Assembly (NCBI RefSeq): GCF_016908015.1
Contig: NZ_JAFBDB010000002.1
Span: 372,001-436,000, forward strand
DNA length: 64,000 bases
Direction: 5' to 3'
Source of the DNA: Clostridium pascui
GTDB taxonomy: Bacteria > Bacillota > Clostridia > Clostridiales > Clostridiaceae
The position numbers and the translations under genes are program-made. Numbering within the stretch: the first letter of the stretch is position 1; each line of letters opens with the position of its first letter. The notes below the pieces were generated by a model. That model was not told the origin of the DNA. It worked only from the letters and a program-made list of their open reading frames with translations, and did no database searches. This document shows, piece by piece, positions 43,752-52,460 of this stretch.

Positions 43752-44567
43752 ATGAAAAAGAAAATATTATCAGCAATACTTGCAAGTACAGTAGTTTTAG
43801 GGGCAATTGGCCTAACAGGATGTGGGAATAAGGAAGCAGCTCAGCCTGCAGAGAAAAAGAAGATAGTTGTTGGGGCAACTCCAGAACCACATGCACAAAT
43901 ATTAGAAAAAGTAAAACCTATATTAGAGAAAAAAGGTTATACTTTAGAAATCAAGGTATTTGACGATTATGTTATTCCAAATACAGCAGTTGAACAAGGA
44001 GAATTAGATGCAAACTTTTTTCAACATATTCCTTACTTAGAGCAGTTTAATAAAGAAAAGGGTACTCATTTAGCTTCTGTTGCAAAAGTTCACTTAGAAC
44101 CAATGGGAGTATACTCTGATAAAATTAAAAATTTAAAAGATTTAAAAGATGGAGCAACAATAGCAGTACCAAATGATTCAACAAATGGATCAAGGGCTTT
44201 AAGATTACTTGAAAAAGAAGGAATTGCTAAGTTTAAAGAAGGAGAATTAATCACTAAGTTAGATATTACTGAAAATCCTAAAAATATAAAAATAGAAGAA
44301 TTAGAAGCAGCTCAGCTTCCAAGAACTTTAAAAGATGTTGATGCAGCAGTAATAAATACAAACTATGCTCTGCCAGCAGGATTAAATCCAACTAAAGATG
44401 CTTTAGCAATTGAAGCAAAGGATTCACCATATGCTAACATTATTGCAGTAAAAGAAGATAATAAGGATAAGGAATATATTAAAGCTTTAGTTGAGGCTAT
44501 TAATACACCAGAAATTAAGAAGTTTATAGAAGAAAACTATAAAGGGGCAATAATTCCATCATTTTAA
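43752..44567 (+). CDS. metQ: Methionine-binding lipoprotein
   Basis: 271 residues, NlpA/MetQ family. Lipobox GLTGC at the signal peptide end. ATPEPHAQILEKVKPILEKKGY, NTAVEQGELDANFFQHIPYLEQFN and NTNYALPAGLNPTKDAL are signature regions for D/L-methionine binding. It completes metNIQ. GGGGGG lies before ATG. Confidence 0.96.
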   Translation: MKKKILSAILASTVVLGAIGLTGCGNKEAAQPAEKKKIVVGATPEPHAQILEKVKPILEKKGYTLEIKVFDDYVIPNTAVEQGELDANFFQHIPYLEQFNKEKGTHLASVAKVHLEPMGVYSDKIKNLKDLKDGATIAVPNDSTNGSRALRLLEKEGIAKFKEGELITKLDITENPKNIKIEELEAAQLPRTLKDVDAAVINTNYALPAGLNPTKDALAIEAKDSPYANIIAVKEDNKDKEYIKALVEAINTPEIKKFIEENYKGAIIPSF

Positions 44568-44590
44568 AAATAAATTCGCCTTTAGAATAT

Positions 44591-44624
44591 ATTCTTTGTA
44601 ATATTACAAAGAATAAGGTATACT
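44591..44624 (+). promoter_or_regulatory. Promoter of infC with overlapping palindrome
   Basis: TTGTAA (44596-44601), 17-base spacer, TATACT (44619-44624). A perfect 24-bp palindrome ATTCTTTGTAAT/ATTACAAAGAAT (44591-44614) covers the -35 box and could be an operator or the 3' hairpin of metQ; it lacks a T-run. Confidence 0.6.
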
Positions 44625-44662
44625 AGAGATATTGTATAAAATCAAATTTTGGAGGCGGTATT

Positions 44663-45166
44663 ATTAGTAAGGATGTTATGTTAAACGAACAGATTAGAGA
44701 AAAGGAAATTAGGTTAATTGATGGAGATGAAAGCAAAATTGTAAGCACTAGAGATGCTTTAATGATAGCTGAAGAGAGAGAACTAGATTTAGTTATGATT
44801 TCTCCTAATGCCAATCCACCTGTATGTAGAATAATGGACTACAGTAAATTCCTTTATGAGCAATCTAAAAAGGAAAAGGAAAACAGAAAAAATCAAAAAG
44901 TTGTTAATCTTAAAGAAGTAAGATTAAGTCCAACAATTGATGTGGGTGACATTCAAATTAAAGCCAATAATGCTAGAAAGTTTTTAACTAATGAAGATAA
45001 AGTTAAAGTTTCCATTAGATTTAAAGGAAGACAAAATAACAATACCCAAGTAGGGTTTAAAATTATGGAGTCATTTGTTGAGTTAATAGGAGAAATTGGA
45101 ACTATTGAAAAACCAGCAAAACTTGAAGGAAACAATATGACTATGATTTTAGCACCAAAAAAATAA
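44663..45166 (+). CDS. infC: Translation initiation factor IF-3 (ATT start)
   Basis: 167 residues if started at ATT 44663, 7 bases after GGAGG; the first in-frame ATG is only at 44678 and lacks spacing. Rare AUU starts are the known autoregulatory device of infC, since IF-3 rejects them. The N-domain ([20 protein letters not shown]) and C-domain ([28 protein letters not shown]) are complete. rpmI and rplT, its usual followers, are missing: a terminator lies right after it. This may thus be a detached or second infC. Confidence 0.95.
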   Translation: MSKDVMLNEQIREKEIRLIDGDESKIVSTRDALMIAEERELDLVMISPNANPPVCRIMDYSKFLYEQSKKEKENRKNQKVVNLKEVRLSPTIDVGDIQIKANNARKFLTNEDKVKVSIRFKGRQNNNTQVGFKIMESFVELIGEIGTIEKPAKLEGNNMTMILAPKK

Positions 45167-45194
45167 ATTGCAGTGCAATTTAGTATAGTCACTA

Positions 45195-45243
45195 AATCCC
45201 TAGTGTCTAATCGTTATTAGATACTAGGGATTAGTTATTTTTT
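45195..45243 (+). terminator. Terminator of infC
   Basis: AATCCCTAGTGTCTAAT pairs with ATTAGATACTAGGGATT over a 4-base loop, followed by a T-run at 45236-45242. Confidence 0.85.
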
Positions 45244-45262
45244 GATATTTACTATAATAAAA

Positions 45263-46471
45263 TTAATCCTGAAAATAGGTGCACACTTTCTTGTAGGCAT
45301 ATTCAATGCAGGAAATTAAATTATTATTATCTTTTCCTCCGCCTTGAGCTGAAAAGTCGCTTCCGCCGCCCTTTCCATCAATTAAAGTTATGGCATCCTT
45401 TAAAAGTAAATTCATGCTTATAACTTTTAAATCCTTTGAACACATAAAAACTAATTGAGCTTTATCTTCAGTTTTTATTGCAAATAAAACTATAGCTTTA
45501 GGATAGGATACTAATTTAGAAGCTAATAAGTTTATGTACTTTAAATCCCCATTGTCAAATATGTTTTTAATTATTTTAACACCATTTATATTTTCAGAGT
45601 TATTTAAAATCTCCTTAACTTCATATTCCGCAACCTGTGCCTTTAAGACTCCCTTTTCACTTAGAGCATCATTGAGTTCATTTCTAAGATTTTGCACTTT
45701 TGCTAGAGCATCTTTTTCATTATCACATTTTAGTAAATTAAACATAGATTTTATGTACTCATGTTTTAAAACGTAATCAGAAACTGCCCGTAAGCCACAC
45801 AAAAATTCTATTCGAGTATTCTTTCCTAAAGGTTCCCATTTGACAATTTTAATTACTTGAGCCTCTATAGTGGAATTTGTAAGTAATTGGGTATATGGAG
45901 CTATAATAATGTCTTCAATTTTAACTACTCTAATCTTTTCATTTCCCTTTGGGGAGACTTTCTTAACCGATAGTTTTTTTAGCTCTGATTTTGTTGCATA
46001 AAAGCTTTCGATGCTAATGTTATTAAAAACTATTTTATTCGCTATTTCCTCAACTCTTTTGATTTCATCAAAGCTAATAACCTTATCTATATCAATATAA
46101 GTGTAATTATCCTCATAGTGAAATTTAACTGTATTTGCATTGAATAGTTCTAAAAAGTAATGAGAAAGTAATACCTTCCCAATATTATGCTGCATATAAT
46201 TATATTTTTTGCTCCAATTTATAGTACATTTCACCTTATGAATTTTTATAGGCTTTGTTTCAAGTACATGATATACTTTTTCATCATTCTCATAGACATA
46301 AATTACAGGGATAGAACTTATTTCTCCTGTATCACAAGGCATATTTTCTGAACCAGGATAAAAATAGGTTTTATCTAATTCAACATGATATTTATTATCT
46401 TTTTCAACTATATTTAATATCTCAGCAGTAAATTCATTCATATATGGATTTTCATAATAAAGCTTTTCCAA
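45263..46471 (-). CDS. AlaX-like alanyl-tRNA editing protein with degenerate zinc site
   Basis: About 402 residues with the layout of AlaX-II: a small beta-barrel (1-90), an editing domain (90-240), a coiled linker and DHHA1 (about 290-402, ending GGSDFSAQGGGKD). In the editing domain the HxxxH motif is QHNIGKVLLSH, with Lys at the second His. The C-x-x-x-H box (CGGTH in AlaRS) is APYTQ. At least three of four Zn ligands are gone, so hydrolysis of mischarged Ala-tRNA is doubtful. The TTG at 46471 sits 8 bases after AAGGAG, better than the GTG at 46480. Confidence 0.8.
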   Translation of the reverse strand: MEKLYYENPYMNEFTAEILNIVEKDNKYHVELDKTYFYPGSENMPCDTGEISSIPVIYVYENDEKVYHVLETKPIKIHKVKCTINWSKKYNYMQHNIGKVLLSHYFLELFNANTVKFHYEDNYTYIDIDKVISFDEIKRVEEIANKIVFNNISIESFYATKSELKKLSVKKVSPKGNEKIRVVKIEDIIIAPYTQLLTNSTIEAQVIKIVKWEPLGKNTRIEFLCGLRAVSDYVLKHEYIKSMFNLLKCDNEKDALAKVQNLRNELNDALSEKGVLKAQVAEYEVKEILNNSENINGVKIIKNIFDNGDLKYINLLASKLVSYPKAIVLFAIKTEDKAQLVFMCSKDLKVISMNLLLKDAITLIDGKGGGSDFSAQGGGKDNNNLISCIEYAYKKVCTYFQD

Positions 46472-46645
46472 AGTATTCACTCCTTAAAATGTGGCAATGT
46501 CCTTTTATTTTATCACAAAGTATAATAATAGTTTATCCTTTTGGTGGAAATATATAAAAATATAACCTATAATTTTAGTATGTAATAAAGTTTTCGTATA
46601 ATATTTATATAGATAAGGGCTATAGAAGAAATGGAGTGGAAAGTT

Positions 46646-47035
46646 ATGATAGAACATAAATTAAGCCTTAGCTTATTAAAGGATAAATTTGGGGTATGTA
46701 GATTAGATATTAATGAAGCTATTCCAAGTTGGGGAACAAAGGGTGAATTTTTTTCAATAACTAAAACAGCAGATGAATTATCAATTGTATGTAATGAAGA
46801 AAACATCCCAAGCAATATAAAGTGTGAAGTGGAATGGAAAGCATTAAAAATTGAGGGACCGTTAGATTTTTCACTCATAGGTATACTTTCTAAAATCAGC
46901 AGTTTACTAGCTAAGGATGGTATAAGTATATTTGCTATTTCAACCTATGATACAGATTATATTTTAGTTAAGGAAAGCCATATTGAAAATGCAATAAGCG
47001 TATTATTGAGAAATGAATATGATGTAATTAAATAA
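46646..47035 (+). CDS. ACT-domain protein (CASTOR-like)
   Basis: About 129 residues. LSLSLLKDKFGVCRLDINEAIPSW opens the small N-terminal ACT-like half. EGPLDFSLIGILSKISSLLAKDGISIFAISTYDTDYILV is the classic second ACT half with DTDY(I/V)LV. Members are stand-alone amino-acid-binding proteins of unknown target. I choose ATG 46646, preceded by GGAG, over 46631. Confidence 0.82.
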   Translation: MIEHKLSLSLLKDKFGVCRLDINEAIPSWGTKGEFFSITKTADELSIVCNEENIPSNIKCEVEWKALKIEGPLDFSLIGILSKISSLLAKDGISIFAISTYDTDYILVKESHIENAISVLLRNEYDVIK

Positions 47036-47123
47036 AACATATTTTTAATATAATAAATAAGTTATGATTTAAATATTTAGTAAAGGTATTATTTACAAAC
47101 TAGTACAAAGGAGAAATTTCTAA

Positions 47124-47462
47124 ATGAACATTCAAATTTATGGAACTAAGAAGTGTTTTGATACAAAGAAAGCAGAAAGATACTTCAAAGAAAGAAAAGT
47201 TAATTATCAATTTATAGATTTGACAATAAAAGCATTAAGTAAAAGAGAGCTTGAAAGTGTTAAAGCAGCAGTAGGACTTTCAAATTTAATAGATAAAGAA
47301 TCCAAGGAATATGAAAAATCAAATCTTCAAAATATCAGAAATGATAGTGTCAAAGAAGAAATACTTTTAAATAATCCAAAGCTTTATAAAACACCAATAG
47401 TAAGAAATGGTAAACAAGCAACTATAGGCTATGAACCAGAAGTATGGAAAGAATGGGAGTAA
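47124..47462 (+). CDS. ArsC/Spx-family thioredoxin-fold protein
   Basis: 112 residues: IYGTKKCFDTKKAERYFKERKVNYQFIDL with a single Cys (no CxxC), and LLNNPKLYKTPIVRNGKQATIGY with the cis-Pro loop. It resembles the YffB/arsenate-reductase-like branch more than Spx. The activity may be reductase-like or a thiol sensor, and cannot be assigned. GGAG precedes ATG. Confidence 0.85.
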   Translation: MNIQIYGTKKCFDTKKAERYFKERKVNYQFIDLTIKALSKRELESVKAAVGLSNLIDKESKEYEKSNLQNIRNDSVKEEILLNNPKLYKTPIVRNGKQATIGYEPEVWKEWE

Positions 47463-47500
47463 GTTAGGCATTAGGAGTAAAGTACTAAGGAAAATGAAAT

Positions 47501-47526
47501 GGAAACTTCAGCAATGAGAAGTTTCC
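47501..47526 (+). terminator. Hairpin after ArsC-like gene
   Basis: GGAAACTTC / GAAGTTTCC with an AGCAATGA loop, weak T-run. It lies between convergent genes. Confidence 0.5.
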
Positions 47527-47578
47527 ATTAAATATATTTATACAAGGTATCACTAAATTAAAATCTTCCTAGCACCTA

Positions 47579-48046
47579 TTAGGACATACTTCCTGATGAG
47601 CTGCTAGAGCTATTTTGTTGCTTGTTTTGGGTAGAATTTTGACTACTTTGTGATTGACTTTGGCCCTGATTTTGATTCATACCAGGTTGCATCATATTCT
47701 GGCCTAAAGTTGATAGTGCCTGAGGAATTTTATCCATCATTTGTCCCATAGTACTTTTTTCGTTTACTGGAAGCATTGATACATTATCCTTATCTATAAC
47801 CATAACTGAACTTGTAGAAACTCTAGCACCTAAACCAACACCATTGGAGGCGTTAGTACTATTTACTGCTTGCATTTTTGTTGACATACCAGTATTTCCA
47901 TAACCAAGTGTAACAGACATTACAGGAACTAAAGTTTTATCTCCTACAGATAGTGGTTTACCTAAAACTGAATCTGTATCTACAAAATTGTGAAGATCTG
48001 AAAATAATGTACCTAGATTTTGTGAAAAGTTTGTAGTATCATTCAT
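47579..48046 (-). CDS. GerW family sporulation protein (YtfJ-like)
   Basis: 155 residues. The conserved GerW/YtfJ core (GKPLSVGDKTLVPVMSVTLGYG, GLGARVSTSSVMVIDKDNVSML) is followed by about 50 low-complexity residues rich in Gln, Ser and Asn. In Bacillus, YtfJ is made in the forespore and GerW is needed for L-alanine germination. It forms a unit with the DUF2953 gene just upstream, the same pair as ytfI-ytfJ. GGGAGG precedes ATG. Confidence 0.9.
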   Translation of the reverse strand: MNDTTNFSQNLGTLFSDLHNFVDTDSVLGKPLSVGDKTLVPVMSVTLGYGNTGMSTKMQAVNSTNASNGVGLGARVSTSSVMVIDKDNVSMLPVNEKSTMGQMMDKIPQALSTLGQNMMQPGMNQNQGQSQSQSSQNSTQNKQQNSSSSSSGSMS

Positions 48047-48061
48047 AATAAAATCCTCCCT

Positions 48062-48619
48062 TTATTTATTAGCATTCAAAGGCTGCATTGCTAAATTTAA
48101 TTTTCTTAGTTTAAAAAACGTAGTTATTATTGAAATTGCACTTATTTGAGCTGTACCCGTTATATTGAAGTAGTCGTAATTCGCATTGAAATCAGGATTA
48201 TTGTATATAACATTTATACCAAGATAAGTTGATGCTAAATTAATAGCACCGCAAACCATTCCAGTGATAGAAGGATCCTTAAAGCTATAAGAAGCTTCAA
48301 TATCAATGGAATAAGGTTTTAAATTACGTGTAAGTTGTATTTTTTCAATATAATCTTTAGCATGATTAAGTGTTTTATTTGTAAGATTTTTAGTTGAAAC
48401 TTTTTTATTAAGTAAATATAGTGTGTAAAACATTTGTTCATCAGTTTTAACTATGACTAATTTTAATAATGGTTTTAACCATGTTGTAATTAGATTGAAA
48501 TTTGTATACTCATAAGAACTAAATGCAAATGAAACTTTTAAAGGTACGGTAATTAATAATGCTGCAAGTATCAAAGATAAAAACACAAGTAAAAGTATCA
48601 AGCTTGAAAGTATATACAT
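48062..48619 (-). CDS. DUF2953 family protein (YtfI-like)
   Basis: About 185 residues. N-terminal helix (YILSSLILLLVFLSLILAALLI), then the DUF2953 domain: VPLKVSFAFSS, LKLVIVKTDEQMFYTLYLL, FKDPSITGMVCGAINLASTYLG. It precedes the GerW gene by 16 bp, the conserved ytfI-ytfJ order, and is probably expressed during sporulation. ATG at 48619 is 9 bases after GGAG. Confidence 0.85.
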   Translation of the reverse strand: MYILSSLILLLVFLSLILAALLITVPLKVSFAFSSYEYTNFNLITTWLKPLLKLVIVKTDEQMFYTLYLLNKKVSTKNLTNKTLNHAKDYIEKIQLTRNLKPYSIDIEASYSFKDPSITGMVCGAINLASTYLGINVIYNNPDFNANYDYFNITGTAQISAISIITTFFKLRKLNLAMQPLNANK

Positions 48620-48649
48620 AGACAACATCTCCGTTTACTATAAGAAGCA

Positions 48650-48706
48650 TGCATGGGCTATAGAAAATTATAATTTTGTTATAAGCCAATACATATCAAT
48701 TTGAAA
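48650..48706 (+). repeat. Diverged single copy of 68-bp family palindromic repeat
   Basis: GCATGGGCTATAG, AATTATAATTTTG, TTATAAGCCAATACATATCAATTTG aligns to the array unit. The outer stem is GGCT/AGCC-like where the array has GATTT/AAATC. It lies between the divergent DUF2953 and tag genes. Confidence 0.55.
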
Positions 48707-48889
48707 GCATAGTTGATTAATTATGCTTCTATATATAGTATGGAAAGTATTAACCAAAGTATTAGTTGTAAGTTATTGATAAGTTATCAATATTTGATGT
48801 TATTATAATAAAATGTAATTTTAAATTTAATATCAGGGTAAATTTGTGAGCAAGATAAAAAATATAACGTTTATTGGAGATGAAGAATT

Positions 48890-49459
48890 ATGAAAAAGAG
48901 ATGTTCATGGTGTGGCGATGATGAGCTTTATATAAAATATCATGATGAAGAATGGGGAATTCCTGAATTCAATGATAACAAGCACTTTGAATTTTTAGTA
49001 TTGGAATCTGCTCAAGCAGGTCTAAGTTGGATTACAATTTTAAGAAAAAGAGAAAATTATAGAAAGGTATACGATAATTTTAATGTTAATTTAGTGGCTC
49101 GGTATGATGAAGAAAAAATTCAAGAGTTGCTAAAGTATGATGGAATAATAAGAAATGAAAAAAAGATTAGAGCTTCTATAAGTAACGCTGAAAAATTTAT
49201 TGAAGTTCAAAAGGAGTTTGGAAGCTTTAGTAAATATATGTGGAATTTTGTTGGCGATAAACCTATAGTTAATTCTTGGGAAATAGAATCTCAGATTCCA
49301 TCTAAAAATGAATTATCTGAAATAATAAGCAAAGATTTAAAGAACAGAGGATTTAAGTTTTTGGGACCAACTATAGTATATTCATATTTGCAAGCTATGG
49401 GGATAATTAATGATCATATAGTTGAATGCTTTAAGTATGAGGAGTTGAGATCTAAATAA
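48890..49459 (+). CDS. tag: DNA-3-methyladenine glycosylase I
   Basis: 189 residues. RCSWCGDDELYIKYHDEEWGIP at the N-terminus supplies Cys and the Trp/Tyr base-binding residues. FEFLVLESAQAGLSWITIL is the helix-hairpin region with catalytic Glu. The late His and Cys (DHIVECFKY) complete the zinc-snap. It excises 3-methyladenine. TGGAGATG precedes ATG. It is monocistronic. Confidence 0.93.
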   Translation: MKKRCSWCGDDELYIKYHDEEWGIPEFNDNKHFEFLVLESAQAGLSWITILRKRENYRKVYDNFNVNLVARYDEEKIQELLKYDGIIRNEKKIRASISNAEKFIEVQKEFGSFSKYMWNFVGDKPIVNSWEIESQIPSKNELSEIISKDLKNRGFKFLGPTIVYSYLQAMGIINDHIVECFKYEELRSK

Positions 49460-49518
49460 AAATAATGAAGTGTTTGAAGGAATTTAATACAAGACAATTG
49501 AAATATTAAATATAGATT

Positions 49519-49758
49519 CTATTTATTTATCAAGTTCAATTTTTGAGTTCTAGAGAATTGTTTTATGGCATATTCTCTCTTTTGGGCAGAAATTTTATCC
49601 GCATATTCTTCAAAATACACAAGTTTTACAGGAAGTCTGCATCTAGTATATTTTGCGCCCTTACCACTAGAATGAGTTTTTATTCTTTTATTTAAATCAT
49701 TTGTCCAACCAGTATATAAAGTTTTATCAGAGCACTCTAATATGTAAACATAACACAT
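49519..49758 (-). CDS. GIY-YIG nuclease domain protein (UPF0213)
   Basis: 79 residues from ATG 49758: YVYILECSDKTLYTGWTNDLNKRIKTHSSGKGAKYT matches the stand-alone GIY-YIG family, with Tyr, Arg and the later Glu (EYADKISAQKREYAIK). It is typical of small UPF0213 proteins of unclear nucleic-acid target. The longer frame to 49824 has no ribosome site. Confidence 0.88.
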   Translation of the reverse strand: MCYVYILECSDKTLYTGWTNDLNKRIKTHSSGKGAKYTRCRLPVKLVYFEEYADKISAQKREYAIKQFSRTQKLNLINK

Positions 49759-49852
49759 AAAGCTAGTCCACCGTCCTTGAAATAGGAATAAGGTGCTGGA
49801 TACTAGAAAACTACTATGCACCATTAAGTAAATTATATCATAGTTTTATTTG

Positions 49853-49911
49853 TAATCACTAGTCGCTAATCTCTAATCTCTAATCTTTAGCGATTGGAGA
49901 ATAGTGATTAC
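49853..49911. repeat. Inverted repeat built of TAATCnCTAAT words
   Basis: TAATCACTAGTCGCTAATC on the left and AGCGATTGGAGAATAGTGATTA on the right form an imperfect hairpin. A similar unit lies at 52988-53070. These precede or separate small unknown genes. Confidence 0.5.
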
Positions 49912-49928
49912 ATAAAAGGGGGGTAATA

Positions 49929-50606
49929 ATGAAAGAAAAAGGTTATCTAAGGATTGTTAAAGTGTTAAGTTTAGCAGTAATTTTAATGTTTACTTTATAT
50001 TTTCAAGGCTGTAATAGTAATAATACAGGTAAAGAAAATAAGACTGATATAGTTAAAAGCAGTGGAGAAATTGTAGAAACAAAACTTACGGATAGAGAAA
50101 AGGAATTACTTCAAGGGTTAGATATAGATAAATATTTTATATTTGATGCTAATATTAAAGATAAAAAGATAGGTTCTTTAGAACTTTGGGTGGATTATTA
50201 TGAAAAGGGAAGTTTTAAAAATAAGTGCTTTGGGTTAAAAAACGATATTCAATTACCTAAAGAAAAAAATATTAAAATGATTTTTTCAACTCAAAAATTT
50301 ATGGGAAACAAATCTGAAGAAAAATGGACATTTTCTACATCATCTAATAGAAGTGGTGGAAAGGGAAGCACTAATATTAAAGTTTCTGAAAGCATTCGAG
50401 GACTAACTTGGGCAAGTATCCAAAAAAGTGAAATAGTTACTGAAAAAGAGATGATTTTAGCAGCTATCGCTGGAACCGAAGAAAATGGCATGTCAAGTAT
50501 TTCTATTGATGAGATTAATGCAGATGATGAAGTTATTAAAAATAAAGCAACTGAAAGGCTTTTAAAAAATGATTATGTCTATATAATAAAATGCAAATTT
50601 AGATAA
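49929..50606 (+). CDS. Lipoprotein of unknown function
   Basis: 225 residues. Signal peptide with lipobox LYFQGC, then KVVETKLTDREKELLQGLDIDKYFIFDANI and a beta-rich domain. The serine/glycine stretch STSSNRSGGKGSTNIKV is striking. I recognise no family. GGGGGG precedes ATG. It is a single gene. Confidence 0.6.
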   Translation: MKEKGYLRIVKVLSLAVILMFTLYFQGCNSNNTGKENKTDIVKSSGEIVETKLTDREKELLQGLDIDKYFIFDANIKDKKIGSLELWVDYYEKGSFKNKCFGLKNDIQLPKEKNIKMIFSTQKFMGNKSEEKWTFSTSSNRSGGKGSTNIKVSESIRGLTWASIQKSEIVTEKEMILAAIAGTEENGMSSISIDEINADDEVIKNKATERLLKNDYVYIIKCKFR

Positions 50607-50616
50607 AATGTCAGAC

Positions 50617-50718
50617 ATATTTTAGGCAATAGGTGTTAAGTACAATGTATTAGAAAATATAGAAACGTTGCTGTTCAAAGTTTCATCTAATACTAGTACC
50701 TAGCACCTTTGGCCTAAC
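50617..50718. repeat. Long imperfect inverted repeat between lipoprotein and coat genes
   Basis: Left part TTTTAGGCAATAGGTGTTAAGTAC and right part GTACCTAGCACCTTTGGCCTAA are complementary with a few changes; inner parts ATGTATTAG/CTAATACTAG pair as well. It lies between convergent genes and likely acts as a terminator. Confidence 0.5.
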
Positions 50719-50732
50719 ACATAATAAGATTT

Positions 50733-51032
50733 TTACTGATTTTGATTAACCATTGTTTGAGATTTTTTATAACTATCAGAGAGCTGCTGATTAGGGGAAA
50801 TATAAGGATTTTCCCAACCACGATTTATTGCAAGTTCTAAACCTCCAGAGTGTCCAGCGATAACCTGGCTTAAAGATGATGAATATATTGCTCTAAGTTC
50901 TGGAGTAGCACTTGTTAAGGCTGCATTAAGATATGCATTAGCGAGCCCTGTTGATCCAGCTAACATATCATGAGATATAACTTCATCATTAATATCTGTA
51001 GTATTTTGAACTATATTACTTAATAAAGTCAT
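50733..51032 (-). CDS. CotF-like spore coat protein
   Basis: 99 residues. The helical segment DEVISHDMLAGSTGLANAYLNAALTSATPELRAIYSSSLSQ matches the coat F (ferritin-like) domain. The following ELAINRGWENPYISPNQQL is the usual coat F ending. Partner of the small coat F-like gene that ends 1 bp upstream; both likely coat the spore. GGAGG precedes ATG. Confidence 0.82.
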   Translation of the reverse strand: MTLLSNIVQNTTDINDEVISHDMLAGSTGLANAYLNAALTSATPELRAIYSSSLSQVIAGHSGGLELAINRGWENPYISPNQQLSDSYKKSQTMVNQNQ

Positions 51033-51033
51033 A

Positions 51034-51246
51034 TTACTGTACCTCCTGTATTATATTATTTTCGTTGATAAATTGCTGAATTCCTTTTATTCTGCCTTCT
51101 GCTGCTAATATACCTGCTTCAGCCTGCTGTTTTAATTCTTGATCAGAAATTAAACCCTGCATAGCTTTTGAAACTGCTAAACCATCTTTCTCCATTTTAA
51201 GCATGGATGTTAAAGATAATACTTCTGCTTCAGAAAGTTTTCTCAT
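51034..51246 (-). CDS. Small CotF-associated helical protein
   Basis: 70 residues from ATG 51246 (8 bases after GGAGG). It forms two helices (SEAEVLSLTSMLKMEKDGLAVSK and SDQELKQQAEAGILAAEGRIKGIQQFI), the form of the small N-terminal half of the coat F module. It lies directly upstream of the CotF-like gene, with 1 bp between. Confidence 0.72.
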   Translation of the reverse strand: MRKLSEAEVLSLTSMLKMEKDGLAVSKAMQGLISDQELKQQAEAGILAAEGRIKGIQQFINENNIIQEVQ

Positions 51247-51409
51247 ATTAATTACCTCCAATTTATAAAATCTAACCGAATTTATTGTGCGTAATTTTAA
51301 AATTATTAATCATGTAATTTCTTGGATTGTAAGTATTGGATTTGTAGAGGTTTATATATAAATTCTAAGTTAATTATTAGTCTTTATAAATTAAAGAGGA
51401 GATGTATAA

Positions 51410-52324
51410 ATGAAAAAAAGAATATTATACGGTATTATAATATTAATTTTTATATTAAATGTAAAATTATTTTTTGATGTGTCTTACATTAAAAATGAAA
51501 TTAACTCAATACGAAATACTACATCACACTTAGATAATAGAATAAATGACATTAGTTCTAATGTTTCAAGAACCCTTAGTGAGTTTTATGAACAAAAAAA
51601 GTGGATATATAACACAGAGCATAATGTGATTAGTTTAAGTAAAGATCTGAAAGAGGCAAAGATTGATTTTAAATGGAGTTTACGCGAGCTTAGCAATGAC
51701 TACCAGGTTTATCTTTTCTATGGGGTAGTGGAAGGAGAGAACCAGAATGTGGTTAAGTGGAATGAGATTAAGGCTGAAGACTTAGGAAATTTAAATTATG
51801 CATGCACATTAACTATTCCGTATCTAAACAATTATCAGTTTAAAGTAGTTGCCAAAAATAATAAAAATATAATCAATGAAAAACTTGAATATATTCCGTT
51901 TTTAGATAAATTCGACAAAAGAATTAATATAAATGCTATGCCCAATACGAAGACATTTTCAAAGGGACAGGTGGATTTGAAATTTGATGTAGATATCTCG
52001 AATAGATATGATTTAAGCTTTGAGACAGGTGCTTCAGAAATTGATGGAAATAAACTTAAAATAAAGAATATAACAATAAAGGTCTATAGCAATAATCAAT
52101 TGAAAAACGAAAATAAAATATTAGAAAATGGAAGCATAAAGGATAAGAATACCTCTTATAGAAAACCTATTGGAATGCCAGAAGAAATAAAACTAGAAGA
52201 AATACATTATGAAGGCAACATTGAATATGATACAGATTCCAATGAACATAGTAGAGAAAAGATAGAAGTAATAGTAGAAGATTATATGGGAAAGGTTTAT
52301 ACCAATATTAGCCATGAAATATAA
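51410..52324 (+). CDS. Membrane-anchored protein of unknown function
   Basis: 304 residues. N-terminal helix (ILYGIIILIFILNVKLFFDV), then a coiled-coil stretch (IKNEINSIRNTTSHLDNRINDISS ... ), then a beta-rich domain of about 200 residues. No family is recognised. AGAGGAG precedes ATG. It is a single gene. Confidence 0.55.
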   Translation: MKKRILYGIIILIFILNVKLFFDVSYIKNEINSIRNTTSHLDNRINDISSNVSRTLSEFYEQKKWIYNTEHNVISLSKDLKEAKIDFKWSLRELSNDYQVYLFYGVVEGENQNVVKWNEIKAEDLGNLNYACTLTIPYLNNYQFKVVAKNNKNIINEKLEYIPFLDKFDKRININAMPNTKTFSKGQVDLKFDVDISNRYDLSFETGASEIDGNKLKIKNITIKVYSNNQLKNENKILENGSIKDKNTSYRKPIGMPEEIKLEEIHYEGNIEYDTDSNEHSREKIEVIVEDYMGKVYTNISHEI

Positions 52325-52460
52325 AAACATTATTGATTAATCCCTAATAGGTAAAAATGTGAGTATCACTAAATTATCGTTAGGGATTAATTTAATTTCA
52401 TGATATTTTAATATTTTTATTTATATAGGAGAAAATTAATAGAATGAAGGAGAGGATGAA

